Positions 34,285 through 46,200 of a stretch of DNA of 64,000 nt are shown here, in pieces. This DNA is from Leucosporidium creatinivorum (lineage: Eukaryota; Basidiomycota; Microbotryomycetes; Leucosporidiales; Leucosporidiaceae), in contig BCKL01000004.1 of NCBI GenBank assembly GCA_001600635.1, positions 310,001-374,000 on the forward strand, in the 5' to 3' direction. Numbering within the stretch: position 1 is the stretch's first letter; the number at the start of each line of letters is the position of its first letter. The translations under genes were made by a program, and so were the position numbers. Below the pieces are notes generated by a model. It was not told the origin of the DNA and made no database searches. It saw nothing but the letters and a program-made list of their open reading frames with translations.

Positions 34285-35643
34285 TCAGACTGTATTGTCT
34301 CCTTCCCTGCAATCAGCTTGCGAGAGCGAATCGCGAGTAGACACAACGCCGAGCCCGGTCGACTTTCGCCTCCTCGCCATAGTACAGCGCACTCCCTCCC
34401 AGTCCACGCCAACATCGCATATATTAAACGCTCTTCCCTCCCGAGCCAGTGTGCTCCAAGCTGATACGGTCTGCGAGAAGCGAGCCGAAGGAAAGTCAGC
34501 TTTTCGCCGAGCTCGGCGGTCAAGGCTAGAGCGAGAGCACTACACACCTCAAGATGACCCAGCATGCGCCGCATATCACCGGGTGGCCAGATGCCAGAGA
34601 ACGAATCCATCACCCTCCTTGCGCCGACCATGCCTTCGCTGGCGAGCAGGTCGAGCACGTTGAGCTGCTGTGGCTGCCTGAAGTGCTGGGGTCCATTGAC
34701 AGCTGCCTTGAACGTCGCTGGCCATTGAGAATTGATCTTGAGAGTCGGTAGGTCCCAGAGGAGCCCTTCGAGTTGCATTCCCATGTCGTGGCCTGTGCGA
34801 AAGCGGGTGGTCAGCCATCGCCGAGGCGGGCGACTAGTCACGTAGGTCCACCGCTTGGGTTCAGCAGCAGCCAGAGAAGGATAGAGATCAACTCACTGAC
34901 AATCCGAGTCACGTCTCGAGTAGGATCTCTCCCATACAGGACCATGAAGCTCATAGCCCTGCCCTTCCGCTGAGGCATCGTCGCCGGCTTGCGCTGGTCA
35001 AAAGCGTTCTTTGAGGGCATGGGACCAGAGTCCTCCTTGATAAACGTTTCCCGAGTAATCACGTCTCCTCGAACGAACTGCATCCTTTGGCGCACAGTTG
35101 TCGCCTCGCTGTCCCAATCGAAGAAGAGCCTCACGACCGAGGAATGATTCCTTTGCGTCGTTTTGCCTAGGTGGAGGGCCGAGCGCATGACTAGGGCGCA
35201 TATCTCCCACGTCACTTCCTCCGCCATGCTTTGAAGGTCTCGAACGAGCGCCGGATCACGAGGAGAGCTGAGTGCTCGCTCTTCCAGCTGTCGCAGCGGT
35301 CGCTGCAGCTGGTTACAGTGGACACGGTGTCCCTTCCAATGTGTGCGCTATATTCAATGTTCAGTCAGGCGAGCTCGACGGTCAGCAGTCCCCTCGGCCG
35401 AAGCAGAAGCGAAAGGGAAGCTCACTTGACATTCGGCGTTACAACTGGGCGATGGGGAGGGACGTTAGGACGGCAGCAATAGCCTTGCGAGGTAATAGAT
35501 ACTCACTAGTATGCCTGGTTGCACCGACTACACCTCAACAGCCTCTCCTCCGGGGTCGTTCGACACAGCCCTTTCAAGCAACCCGCGCATCCTGGTCCCC
35601 GCCGCTCGCTCTCGTCCTGGTAGTAGCGGAAGTCGGTGGACAT
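34285..35643 (-). CDS. MYND zinc-finger protein, paralogue 3
   Basis: Exons in transcript order: 35507-35643, 35426-35444, 34897-35347, 34548-34792, 34285-34470; 345 residues. Finger: CAGC, CSRC, YCNAEC, then HWKGHRVHC, with the third ligand pair again in a 19-nt exon. The middle exon has EEVTWEICALVMRSALHLGK and a region resembling the other paralogues (RQRMQFVRGDVITRETF). Exon 4 (MQLEGLLWDLPTLKIN, FKAAVNGP, LNVLDLLASEGM) is the segment also found as a remnant at 20221-20456. The last exon was chosen because it continues in phase from a GTGTGT donor/CAG acceptor pair; another frame there also stays open, so the final 62 residues are less sure. Confidence 0.8.
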
Positions 35644-36351
35644 AGTAGTCAATCGGTGCTCGGGCTGACGAAGTGAAGATGAGATGAGGCGGGAGAGAGA
35701 GAAGCGAAAGGCGGGGCGGGTTCGAACAAAAGGCCATCTCAAGAGGGGCTGCAGGCTTGAATCACTATCGACCAGCTGTCGGTCGCTCTGTAGAGCCTTC
35801 AAGATGGCTCTCCTGCTCGTACAGAACCTCCAGACCATCCAAGCACACGACTCCTCTTCGCCGAGCGCTGCGCCGAGGCTCACTTGCATCTGAAGTCGCG
35901 GGAAGTCTCTGAATCTACATGCATGATGGCAGACAACTTGTGAGCTCTGGGAGATGTATCGTCGAGCCGAGCCTCCGTAGCGGTTTCACGAGATCCGCTC
36001 GTTCCCGGCTCGGCGCTGCCTTCATCGCGTAGGAAGTCGACTGTAGCGGTCTTTCGCAAGCCATAGCGCTGAGAAAGCATTCAATAAACTGTTTGCGTAC
36101 TCTGGAGCGAGTTCAGGCGCTCAAGGTCAAGGTCTGCCCCGCTTGCAAGCCATCGCCGAACTCGTACCTTCGCCGAAGGCCCGCTCCACGCAGTTGCAGC
36201 TCTCCAATGTGTCGCTCGTGCGCTCTGATCTCGCAGGAAGCGTAGTCCCTTGCCATCCTTGGCCTCATGATGCGCAACGACGCTGTACAAAGCTGCCCGG
36301 CCTACTCGGATTCCTTCTCCCTTTCCCTCCCTTCCTCCTTGGTCCTCCACT
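35644..36351. other. intergenic, nothing recognised
   Basis: About 700 bp between the start of MYND paralogue 3 and the 3' end of COX8. A ggttcgaac string at 35717-35727 recalls a tRNA B box, but no tRNA can be folded around it. Confidence 0.35.
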
Positions 36352-36820
36352 TCACGACGCTTCGGCCTTGTTGATCTGGAAGGCGCAGGCGATGAAGGGT
36401 ACGGCGAACGCGAGGGTCATGCTGCCGCAGAAGAAGATGGTGAACTTGGTCTTGGCCTCGCCTTCGTACTCTGCTCGAGACGGACGGGTTAGCGGAGCGC
36501 GTGAGAGCTGCGAAGGGGGAGTGGGTAGCTGGGGTGGAGAGACGCACTAAAGGGAAAGTTCTGTAGTGAAGGGAGAGCGCAGAGGTCAGCCCAAAGTCCA
36601 GCGAGTCTACTTCCCTGCCCGAACACGACGAGACGGAGCAGCTCCCCGACTGCTGCTTTTACAGCACACACCTCGTCGACTTCCACTGCTACAGGAACGG
36701 TACAAACCTCACGTTGTTCACTCGATTGTCGACATGGAGGCGGCGCAAGGGAGCGCGGGCGCCAAGCTGAGCCGGACGAGCAGCGAGGCGGAGGGTGGGG
36801 AGTCCTTGACGGGCGAGCAT
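36352..36820 (-). CDS. COX8: cytochrome c oxidase subunit 8 (mammalian VIIc homologue)
   Basis: Exons in transcript order: 36713-36820, 36548-36560, 36352-36470; 79 residues. The N-terminal ~30 residues (MLARQGLPTLRLAARPAQLG, then ARAPLRRLH) are Arg/Leu/Ala-rich without acids, a mitochondrial presequence. The mature part has the family signature VNNNFPFKYEG, followed by one membrane helix (FFCGSMTLAFAVPFIACAF) and a short QINKAEAS tail. This matches yeast Cox8, with its N-I-P-F-K and G-F-A-V-P-F-x-A-C motifs. It is an inner-membrane subunit of complex IV. The conserved NFPF is encoded by a 13-nt exon whose removal would break the frame, which supports the model. Nuclear gene with normal length. 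Confidence 0.88.
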
Positions 36821-37513
36821 GGTGCTGTGCTGTAGTGTGGTAGTGGTGCTGATGTTGCTGTACGAGACGCGAGAAGCAGAAACGAGCGAGCAAGTTGTGG
36901 GAGGATGAAAAGAAGCGCCCGCGCGGTTTCGAGTCGACTTGAGAAGGAGCGAGCGGTGCAAAGGTGAGTGGTCACCGGAGCGCAGGAGGTCGAGTGGAAT
37001 ACTACAAAGCTACAAAGTCTGCAGAACCGTCGTTTATCTCAAGAGAGCTCGCCCTACGCTTGACCGAAGCGAGCTCGGCGCAGAGAGGGGGAGCAAGAGA
37101 GGCTTCAAAACAAGGGCTATCGTGGTGCAGCCTGTCTTCAAGCAGAGCACCAAGCCAATATCTTCAAACGCTGGGCTGAGGCGACTCGTCTCCAGACCAC
37201 CGAGAAACCGCTACAGACCGCCGAGAGCTTGCCTGCGAAGGGGCAGCATCGCCGAATCGCTCTGTAGGGCTCTCGAGACGACGAGAGACTGCAGAGGGTT
37301 TTCAAAGATGTCTAGCTATCTACTGAGCTACCCTGCTGACTTTCTGCACCGACTTTGCCTGCACCCCTTCTCGCTCGAGGTGACGCGGCCAGCTTGCACT
37401 CTCCCCCTCAATTTGCGCGTCTCTCAGCACCTCGACTACAGCTTATAGAGCACGTCTCGTACCTTCCTACAACACACCCTTCGACCCTCCTACACCCTCT
37501 CTCGCCGAACAAG
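36821..37513. other. divergent promoter region of COX8 and RPN9
   Basis: About 690 bp between two divergent starts. The last 150 bp before the RPN9 ATG is CT-rich (cgaccctcctacaccctctc). No gene recognised; it may hold untranslated exons. Confidence 0.35.
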
Positions 37514-39306
37514 ATGGACGTCGACTCGGATCCCTCGACTTACCTCGCCCAGGCGCTCACCAACCCCAACCTGCCGCAAGAGCTCAAGCCCTTCTACGAG
37601 GCTTTCGACCGCTTCTACAGTCACAAGTAAGGCGCCTTTTCGATGTACAGCACCGGGGATTCGATGAGGGCTTAGCAGCGACGAGCGCTTGCGTGTGTGT
37701 TCGACGAGCTTGGTGGAGCTGGCTGGGGGAGCTACAGAGAGGCGCAAAAGGCGGGCAGGGCTGCGAGAAAGCAGCTCACAAGATCATGAGGGACTTGTGC
37801 AGGCTGCAGCGCAAAGCCGAGGCGGACGAGCTGTGGCAGCGAGCTGGAGGATAGGTGTTGCCCAGGAAGCAGCGACTGGGAGGGCTACAAGGGCACAGCG
37901 ACGAAGGAGCAGCTACTGACGGACTCTCTCGTCATTCTACAGGCTTTGGTTCCAGCTCACAAGCACCATCGAGGCCTTTGTCGCTGCTCCTTCCTCGGGC
38001 CCCTTCCAAGTCGAGCTCTGGAACTCGTTCATCAAGGACTTTGCGAGCAAGCTCAACCAGCTCAAGCTCGTTAGCATTGGTATCACTGTCGCCCGTCAAT
38101 TCTCGGGTACGTTGCCTTCCTCGCTCGAAACGCGACCTGCCGCTGACGTTCTCGCGCTCACCTGCAGAGGGAAAGGATGGACGCGACTTTCTCGTGGCAT
38201 TGACGGAGAAGGTGGATGGACCCAACACGCAGGAGGCATTTGTGCTGGCGACGATGGAGCTGGCTCACTTCAAGCTGCTGCTGGGCGAGAACGACGCGAC
38301 CAAGGAGGACATGGACAAGTGCGAGAAGATCCTCGATATGCTGGACAGTGTCGATTTGGCGGTGCATGCGAGCTTCTACAGGGTGTCGGGCGACTACTTC
38401 AAGGTGCGTCGTCGCAGTCTGAGCCGCTTGGGCGAAGGCCGAAGCTGACCTTCTCGCTTTCGCTGCGCTGCTCATCAACAGGCTAGGGCCGAGTACGCCG
38501 ACTACTACAAGAACTCGCTCCTTTACCTCGCATGCGTCAACGTTGAGACGGATCTCCTACCGCAGCAGCGTTACGAGCGGGCACACGACCTCGCCGTCGC
38601 CGCTCTGCTCGGCAAGATCTACAACTTTGGAGAGCTGGTGGGTGTTTGCCGTCTCAATAGCAGTGAAGAGATAAAACTGACCTCCTTTCCATCATACAGC
38701 TGATGCACCCCATTCTTGACGCGCTGACGGGCACCGAGCACGAGACTGTCAAGAACCTTCTCTTCGCTTTCAACGCCGGCGACATTGCCAAATTCGAGAC
38801 TCTGGTCCCCTCCCTCTCTGACGAGGTTCGTCCAGCTCTTATCCTCTACGCAGTCCACCCCACTAACTCGCCCTTCGGCCGTCAGATCCTCCAAACCAAC
38901 TACGCCTTCCTCCGTCAAAAGATCTGCCTAATGGCTCTCATCGAGGCCGTCTTCCGTCGACCAACCTCGGACCGTGTGATCCCCTTCAGTGTCATCGCCT
39001 CGGACGCCCGCGTACCAATCGACGAGGTCGAGCACCTCGTCATGAAGGCTCTCTCGTTCGTCCCTCTCCTCGCTTCCCTCTTGCTCCTTCCTCTCGCTGA
39101 CATAACATCCCCTCGCCAGGCTCAAGCTCATCCGCGGTACCCTCGACCAAGTTTCTTCCACCACTTCCATCTCGTGGGTCCAGCCTCGTGTGCTCGACCG
39201 GACACAGATCGCTGGCCTCAAGGAGCGCTTGACGACTTGGAGCGACCGCGTTACGGGCGTGGGAGAGTTCACTCAGCAGCAGGGCGCCGAGCTTTTTGTG
39301 CAGTAG
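37514..39306 (+). CDS. RPN9: 26S proteasome regulatory subunit Rpn9 (PSMD13)
   Basis: Non-ATPase lid subunit of the 19S regulatory particle. Exons: 37514-37626, 37943-38106, 38168-38403, 38482-38637, 38700-39055, 39120-39306; 403 residues, the usual length. Recognisable blocks: ELKPFYEAFDRFYSHKLWFQ, FVLATMELAHFKLL, DSVDLAVHASFYRVSGDYFK and YYKNSLLYLACVN. These precede the PCI domain, with LFAFNAGDIAKFETL, LRQKICLMALIEAVFRRP and ARVPIDEVEHLVMKALSLKL. The winged-helix end reads WVQPRVLDRTQIAGLKERL. Intron 1 (316 nt) is the longest in the gene, near the 5' end. The intron between MKALS and LKLI uses a GTTCGT donor. The gene ends 193 bp before the convergent gene on the other strand. Confidence 0.93.
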
Positions 39307-39499
39307 ATGCAGAGGTGGTGAATAGTAGCTGGTAGTTTCGTTTCGAGTCTCGTTAGGCGAGCAGGGCGAGGACTTCGGCGAGCAGAGGGTTCGCCGAGCA
39401 GGTGGTCAATCCGCTCGCTGCTTTGCTGCAATCGCTGCGAGTGCTTCCAACGAAAGCTGTGCAAGGTTGCGATATCTTCTACCACAAGCCACATGCTCC

Positions 39500-40781
39500 T
39501 CAACCCTCCTTCGGTTCCGTCGAAACGAACTTTCGTCCCTCGGCGATGATTCTCGAATCCACCGCCGCCTTCAGCCTCTCTATCCTCGCCTCTCCCGAGA
39601 TGAGGAAGCGCCTCAAGCCCAACATGGCCGCGGTGGCGCCCTTGAGTCCATCGGCAGTGGCGAGGTCGAACGCGACGCTTCGGCGAAGGTCGATGTAGGG
39701 GAGGCGACGAGTTGTGCCCCTCACCATCTGGAAGACAGCGCTGGTAGCGTAGAAGTAGCGTTCGGGAATGTAGAGATAGTTGAAGCGGAGCATGCTGTGG
39801 TCTTCTAACGTGAGTTGGACTCCCTGGAAGCCAAGACGGAAGGTCAGCGATGAGCGCCGAGCACGATGACTGAAAGCTCGCCTCTTGGCTTTGATAGTGC
39901 TTGGCTGCTAGAATTTGCTGGTACAGCCCCCCGAGCATTATTCCGACTTGCTCTGCGGGATTGTTGCCAGTGTAGATCTGTCATGAGGAGAAGTCAGTGG
40001 TGCACCGAGCCGACCGCCGAGCTGCGGAGATTTACCGCTTGCGTCACCATGGGCTCCGCAATGTACAAGTGCTCCTCTCCCTCCAGTGTACTCTCGAGAA
40101 ATATGTGCCCGTGCGAATGAGCCTCGAAGTCGCGTAGAGCGCCGCCCATGGGCCAGTTGAGCGTCGAGACGGAGCGGCAGCTGCGAAAGGAGAGTAAGGA
40201 GAGTTCGATGAGCAACGGTTTCCTGGGGAGGAGAAGAAGCTTACACATGACCAAGTCGATGATGCGTAGGAAGGAAACTGTTCCCTTGGTGGTCGAAAGC
40301 CTCCAAGAAACCTGCAAGGATCGCCTCGCCGCCGTGTCGCTTGCCGACCCACCCCTTTTCGCGAACCTCGTTCAACGCGAGCTGAAGGGCGTTGTAGTGG
40401 TTAAAGGTTGGTGGTTCCGGCGAGTAGCGCAAGTTGATCTCTCGTCTGAGCTGCGAGAAAGCTGGAAGTGGGGTTCAGCGAGGGGTGAGGGCGGGAGAGC
40501 ATCGCCGAGCTTACCGAGATCGGGCGACTTGGGAAGAAAGCGAGCCGGGATCACCCTGTCGATGGGCAGGTCGTCCAGAGGAATCGCTCGAAGCACTTCG
40601 AGCTGGCGAATCCCCCACTTAGAGACGCCGAAGGGAACGCCGTTCGCCCAAAGTCCGTCGTGGGCACCTCGTGGCGCAGGTCGAAGGGAGGAAACTCCTC
40701 GCAGACTCCGGAAACTCCACCTTCATACCACAACTCGACTTCCTCGTCGGTTGATGTAAAGGCTGACTTCCATGGAGGCAT
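39500..40781 (-). CDS. protein of unknown function, head-to-head with a possible paralogue
   Basis: Exons 2-5 are consistent in phase: 40245-40450, 40036-40180, 39882-39977, 39500-39823. The first exon starts at ATG 40781 (MPPWKSAFTSTDEEVELWYE) but changes frame before SKWGIRQLEVLRAIPLDDLP. Either a 62-nt intron (GTGCCC donor, CGCCAG acceptor) removes part of it, or a one-base shift has disrupted it. The intron between exons 4 and 5 has a GC donor (GCGAGC). The protein has no recognised domain; visible blocks are FNHYNALQLALNEVREKGW, LRDFEAHSHGHIFLE, GIMLGGLYQQILAAKHY and LRRSVAFDLATADGLKGA. Several short blocks recur in the gene at 41165-42834. Status as functional gene or decaying copy is unresolved. 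Confidence 0.45.
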
Positions 40782-41164
40782 GTTTGAGGGAGAAACGAAG
40801 GAGAAAGCAGAGGGAAGGAATCGACATTCGGTCAAGGAGCGGCTCCGAGGAGGAGTGGAGAGGCGAAACGACTTGTCGTCCGCTCCTTTCCTTCTGCTCT
40901 TTCGCTCGTTTTCTTTCCCTTTCGGCTTGGACATGGGCTACGGTACCTATGAGGTAGGTCACAGCTGAGCAGAATGAAGGGAGGAACCAAGCCAATCGCC
41001 TCCTCCTGCAGAGCCGATGGAACCCCTTCACGCCAATCAAGCGTCTGCAGCCGCCGAGCACAGTAGTACTCTATTCAGACAGCAAAAGGGGTCATCAACA
41101 TCACCTGAGGCTGCGCCCAGCTCTCGCGCACCTTGCTCAGGCTGCTGTTCCTCCGCCTCCCTCG

Positions 41165-42834
41165 TTGTCACCGCCGCCTCGACCAGCCACTCTCGCCGCT
41201 CACGAATGGGAAGCCGTCTACCACCATTCGCCTTTGCCACCTCAGCGGTCCAGACTCTACTCGCTCGCCGAGTTCGAAGGGCAGGAGCAAAGCAATGGGT
41301 CACGCTGGGGAGCGCAGGAGTTGGAGGCGTTCCGTATCATGCCGCGCACAGGACAATCTGCGGAGCAAGTTATGCACTGGCCAAGTCTCCGAGCTACTAA
41401 GCCCAAATTCTCGAAGCGAGGTGAGTTACTCTACCGCTCGAAGCTTGAAGCTCAGCGCTGAGCGCTCGGCGCTCCAGAAATCGGCTAACCAGGAGCTTTC
41501 TGAGGCCCACAGTCTTCACAAGGGGGGAAAAGGAGCTCACCCACTACAACAACGCAACAACATGGATCGGCAAAGGGCCTGACAGCGAGCAGCTCTCACA
41601 AATGGGCCGAGAAGGTCACCGCTTCTACACCTTCTACCGCCGCCTTCGTGACATGACGGTGGCAGCTCACCTATCCAAAGACTCGCCCCTCGTATCGCGC
41701 GCCGGACAGAGCCAATCCACCCCTCAGATCCCGGTCTACAAGCATGCCGCCCTCGATCCCTCCCACCGAACTCCTACGCCGACTGGAATGGTCGACTCTC
41801 GCATACGAGGCCCTTCCTCTTCATCTGAACCCCGTTCAAAACCTCAACAGCACCTCCATGGCGCCCCTCGGAAAGCTCAGGGACCTACTTCGGCACTGGC
41901 AGCTGCTCGGGCGAACTCGACCTCGCCGACTGGGCGTGAACGTCAAGCGGACAGTTTTTCCCCAGCACCTCCTCGAAGTCGGGCCAAGCTTCAGCCTCAA
42001 GCGCTTGTCGACACTGACGAAACATACGCCTGGCTCCTCGTCGGCGCCTTCCTGGACGCGGTCTTCCAGCTCGCTACCATCTACGAATGGTCTACGCTCC
42101 AACAAGAAGGGGACATCCTTCATAAGTACACGTTCATCTACCAGTCAGCTTCCTACATACCTCCTACATGACCTTGAGCTGACCTGTTCTACTTTGCGCA
42201 GGCCGAAGCAGGAGAGCTTCACTACCTTTGTCGGTTCCTCCTCTTGGAAGAGCATTACAGACGGAGGAGTTTGCTTGAGCGAGTTGAGGTCTGGTTTGGT
42301 TGAGCTCAGGCATCCGTGTGCAGTGATTGAGGTTCGCCAGGCTGCATCGGCCGACAAGCTCGGCGCCGAACTGACCCTTCCTTTGTCACACTTCAGTGCA
42401 AGAAGAGCTCTTCAGGGACCAGTAAGCTACGCCTATTCGCTCAAACAACGTCCCAGATGATCGCTGCTGCTGCTCGTCACAAGGCGCTCGATGTACCGAC
42501 TGAGAAGAAGGACCGTTTTGAAGAGGTCCGTCTCGGCGGCTCTCGCTGTCCTCCCTTGCATCCTTGACACAGCTGATGCGGTCTTATTCGGTACCTACAG
42601 ATGTTCTCCATCATCTTAGACGGTACCGAGCTGTCAATCGCCTCCGCCGTCTTCACCCATTCCTACCTGGATGGCATTAAAGCCGGCCGAGCTCCCACTT
42701 CTCCTCTCGACGTACACGAGACACGGCGATACGAGCTCAAGACGGAAGCAGGTCGGGTAGACGCTTTGGAAGCGGTTCTTCAGATGCTCGCCGTCCCTGC
42801 GAGTGCGTCAAACGAACTCGATGATGCGCGATAG
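41165..42834 (+). CDS. protein of unknown function, possible paralogue of the 39500-40781 gene (model uncertain)
   Basis: Coding character is clear from about 41165 (initiator not found; probably in an upstream exon after ATG 41019) to 41420, then 41513-42125. Later pieces are 42202-42290, about 42409-42523 and 42601-42834. Junction 41420/41513 is in phase (GTGAGT, CACAG); later junctions allow two frames, so the C-terminal model is tentative. Blocks similar to the opposite-strand gene: SRWGAQELEAFRIMP (against SKWGIRQLEVLRAIP), LLVGAFLDAVFQLA (against GIMLGGLYQQILA), and ASAVF...YELKTEAGRVDALEA (against TSAVF...FDLATADGLKGATAA). No known domain was seen. The two genes diverge from a common ~240-bp region. 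Confidence 0.35.
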
Positions 42835-43220
42835 CTTCTGCACTCGCGACCGAGAAATGCGATGTGAGCTGCACCATATGGAGCCTGCTTGAGAATACAG
42901 GCTGACCATAATCGGTCTCTTTTTCTCCTGCAGTGGAGCAGCTTGGGTGGTGAAGACGGTCTCCCCTCGAAGAAGGGAGGACTCTGGCGACGGATCTCGG
43001 CGATGGGTCGGAGGGAGGCGTTGGCGTATAGGGTCATTCAGCAAGCTCCAAGCGCGTTCTAGTGAGCTCATACACTTTTTACGCTCTCTGCGAAAGCGAA
43101 AGACGCTATCTGTAGCCTGGTCAACATCCGCTGCAGACTTTCGTAGTGAGAGCTCGAACTCGGCTTGCCCTCCCGCCTCAATTTCTCGCCTAGCCACCTT
43201 CGCCTCGACGTTCGACCAGG
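42835..43220. other. intergenic, upstream of UTP13
   Basis: About 385 bp with no recognised gene; the right end is CT-rich (cttgccctcccgcctcaatttc) as before other starts here. Confidence 0.35.
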
Positions 43221-46200
43221 ATGAGCACCGCACGCCCCAAGTTCAAGACGAGGTGAGTGGAACATTGCTACTGCCCTACAACAGCTCTGCGCGACTGGGG
43301 AAGAATTGGAGGAAGACGCGAAAAGAGGTGGAGCGGAAGCCAGGAAGGAGCAGGGACGGCCAGTGAAAGGCGACAGGGCTGCAAAGCTACAGGAAGCTCT
43401 TTCAACGCCGGCCAGAGCTGCAGCTTGGCTCATCCCGCCGAGCAGGAGCGGCCAGCTGCTGGCCATGTTTTGCGGTCGTCGAGCAGCGACACGATGAGAG
43501 GACCAGAGCTGACCTCACAATACCCTCCTACAGCTTCAAAGCTGCTCGCACTTACGAGCCCATCCACACCGGCGGCAAAGTCGTCCTCTCGGGCGACGGC
43601 AGCTGGCTCGTTTCGACCCTCAACGAGCAGGCGCTGGTGACCGACATTGAGACGGGCAAGCGGATACAGGAGCTCAAGGGCGTGAGTGCATCGCTTTAGC
43701 CCCATCTCAGAGCATAGCTGACCCGCTGTAACAGGACACCTCGGCCGTCACGACTCTCGCCATCACTCCTTCGCCCGCCTCGCCCTCGGCTGGAGGTTTC
43801 CTCCTCACCTGTTCCCGGTCCCTCGCCCTCCAGATCTACTCGCTCCCTTCCCTCGAACTTCACCGCACCATCGCCAAAGCCCACGAGGCCCCCATCATCA
43901 CTTGCGCCGCCGACCCCACCGGCACTCTCTTCGCAACGGGCTCGGCGGATGGCATCGTCAAGGTCTGGGACGCTGCTCGCGCGCATTGCACGCACGTCTT
44001 CAAGGGACATGGAGGAGTCATCTCGGCGCTCGTCTTCGATATCCTGCAGGGCGGTAGCCGCGCGAGGCTCATCTCGGGAGCCGACGACTGCAAGATCCGA
44101 GTCTGGGATCTGAGGACGAGGGAATGTCTGCACGTCCTCGACGGCCATGTCAGCGTCGTGCGAGGACTTGACGTTACCGCCGACGGCAAGCTGCTCGTCA
44201 GTGGAGGTCGTGATAAGGTCGTCAACGTTTGGGATCTCGACCGAGGAGTGCTGAGGAAGACGATGCCCGTGTTCGAGACGGTCGAGTCGATTGGCTTGGT
44301 CGATGTGCCGACAGAAGGAGGAAAGGGCAAGGGCAAGGAGGGAGAGACACGGCGCGCCGTCTTCACCGGTGGCGACAAGGGAGTGATCCGCCTGTGGGAC
44401 CTCGCGACGAGTCAGCCCATCGCCGGCAAGACGGTCAAGACCTCGGGCAAGGTTCACGAGATCGTCGATGTCATGTAGGTTATGCTCTCCTCTCCGCGAC
44501 GAGATCTCCAACTGACCTCTCCATCCCTCGTAGCCACAACCCTTCGACCTCGACGCTCACCGCCATTTACGTCGATCAGAACATCATCACTCGCTCGCTT
44601 CCTTCCCTCGCCATCACACGACAAGTCATCGGTTTCAACGACGAAGTCATCGACACCGCCTTCCTCACCTCCCCTACCGCCTCTACCTCCACCTCTCCAG
44701 CCCCCGAATCGCACCTCGCCGTCGCCACCAACTCGGATCTCATCCGCGTCTACGACCTCGAGCGATTCAACACTACCTTACTGGAAGGCCACGAGGATGT
44801 CGTCCTCTGCCTCGCCAAGTCATCGGATGGAGAGCTCCTCGTTTCGGGCTCGAAGGACAAGACGGCGCGTGTGTGGAGGGGAGTGCCAGCGGAGGAGAAC
44901 GGCGAGGACGAGACTGCAGGACCGACATGGTCGTGCATCGGATCAGCAGAGGGTCACGTCGAGTCCATCGGGGCCGTCGCCGTCGCCCCTCGTGAGCGTA
45001 GCTTCATGGTCACCGCCTCGCAAGACCGAACGGCCAAGATCTGGGATCTTGCCGCCCTTGTCGACGGCGCCAGCGACGACGCCGACACACCCCTCGCCGC
45101 CATCCGGTCGCTCACGACACAGAAAATCCACGACAAGGACATCAACTCGCTCGACATTGCGCCGAACGACAAGCTCCTCGCTTCGGGATCCCAAGACCGC
45201 ACGGCCAAGCTCTTCTCCATCGCGTACACCGCCAAGACCAAGAGCACTCCCGCTACCGCCTCGCTGAACCTGCTGGGCACCTTCAAGGGTCACAAGCGTG
45301 GTGTGTGGAGCGTCAAGTTCTCGCCCGTCGACCAGTGCATCGCTACCGCCTCGGGAGATCGTACCGTCAAGCTTTGGAGTCTGCAGGACTTCACCTGCGT
45401 TAAGGTGAGTTCTCTTTGTCCCTCTTTCAGTCTCTGCTTGCTGACTCTTTCCTTCCCAACAGACCTTCGAGGGCCACTCCAACTCGGTCCTTCGCGTCGA
45501 CTTCCTCACTCGCGGCATGCAGCTGGCTTCCTGCGCCTCGGATGGCCTCGTCAAGGTCTGGAACGTAAAGGACGAGAATTGTGCAACTACCCTCGACAAC
45601 CACGAGGAGAAGGTGCGCCGTTTTTTGGGCTTCATCTCGCCCGAGCTCACTTAACACTCCGCTTCCTCGCTAGATCTGGGCACTCACCGTCGCTCGTGAC
45701 GAGAAGGTCGTCGTGTCGGGAGGAGCTGATTCCGTCATCACCTTTTGGGAGGACGTGACCGAGTCGGAGGAGCTCGAGCGGATAGCAGACCACGAGGCGC
45801 AGGTGCTCAAGTTCGTTGCTCCTTTCCTCGCCTCCATCGCAGTCGCTGACCTTTCTCTCGCTATAGGGAGCAAGACTTTGAGAACTTCCTCTCGATCAAG
45901 GACTACTCCAACGCCATCCTCCTCGCCCTCTCCCTGGACCAACCCCGTCGCCTTCTCAAGCTCTTCCAAGAAGTCCGCGCCGCCGCCTCCGAGGCCACCA
46001 CCTCCCTCACCGGCTCCCCTCACGTCGACGCCGTTATCAAAGCCCTCTCTCCCGTCGACCTTCGTCAGCTCTTGTTCTACATCAAGGACTGGAACACCGT
46101 CGCCCGGACGGCCGAAATCGCACAGGCCGTTCTGCACGCCGTGCTCAAGTACCACACTGCCGAGAAGGTTTTGGAGTGCTTGGAGCCCAAGAAGGTCGAG

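Noticed and set aside
35717-35727. tRNA B-box-like ggttcgaac
   Set aside because: No A box or cloverleaf stems can be found at the right distance upstream.
44229-45758. Continuous 509-codon frame through part of UTP13
   Set aside because: It is the UTP13 exon 4 frame extended through an intron at the left and right; the spliced WD40 model explains it.
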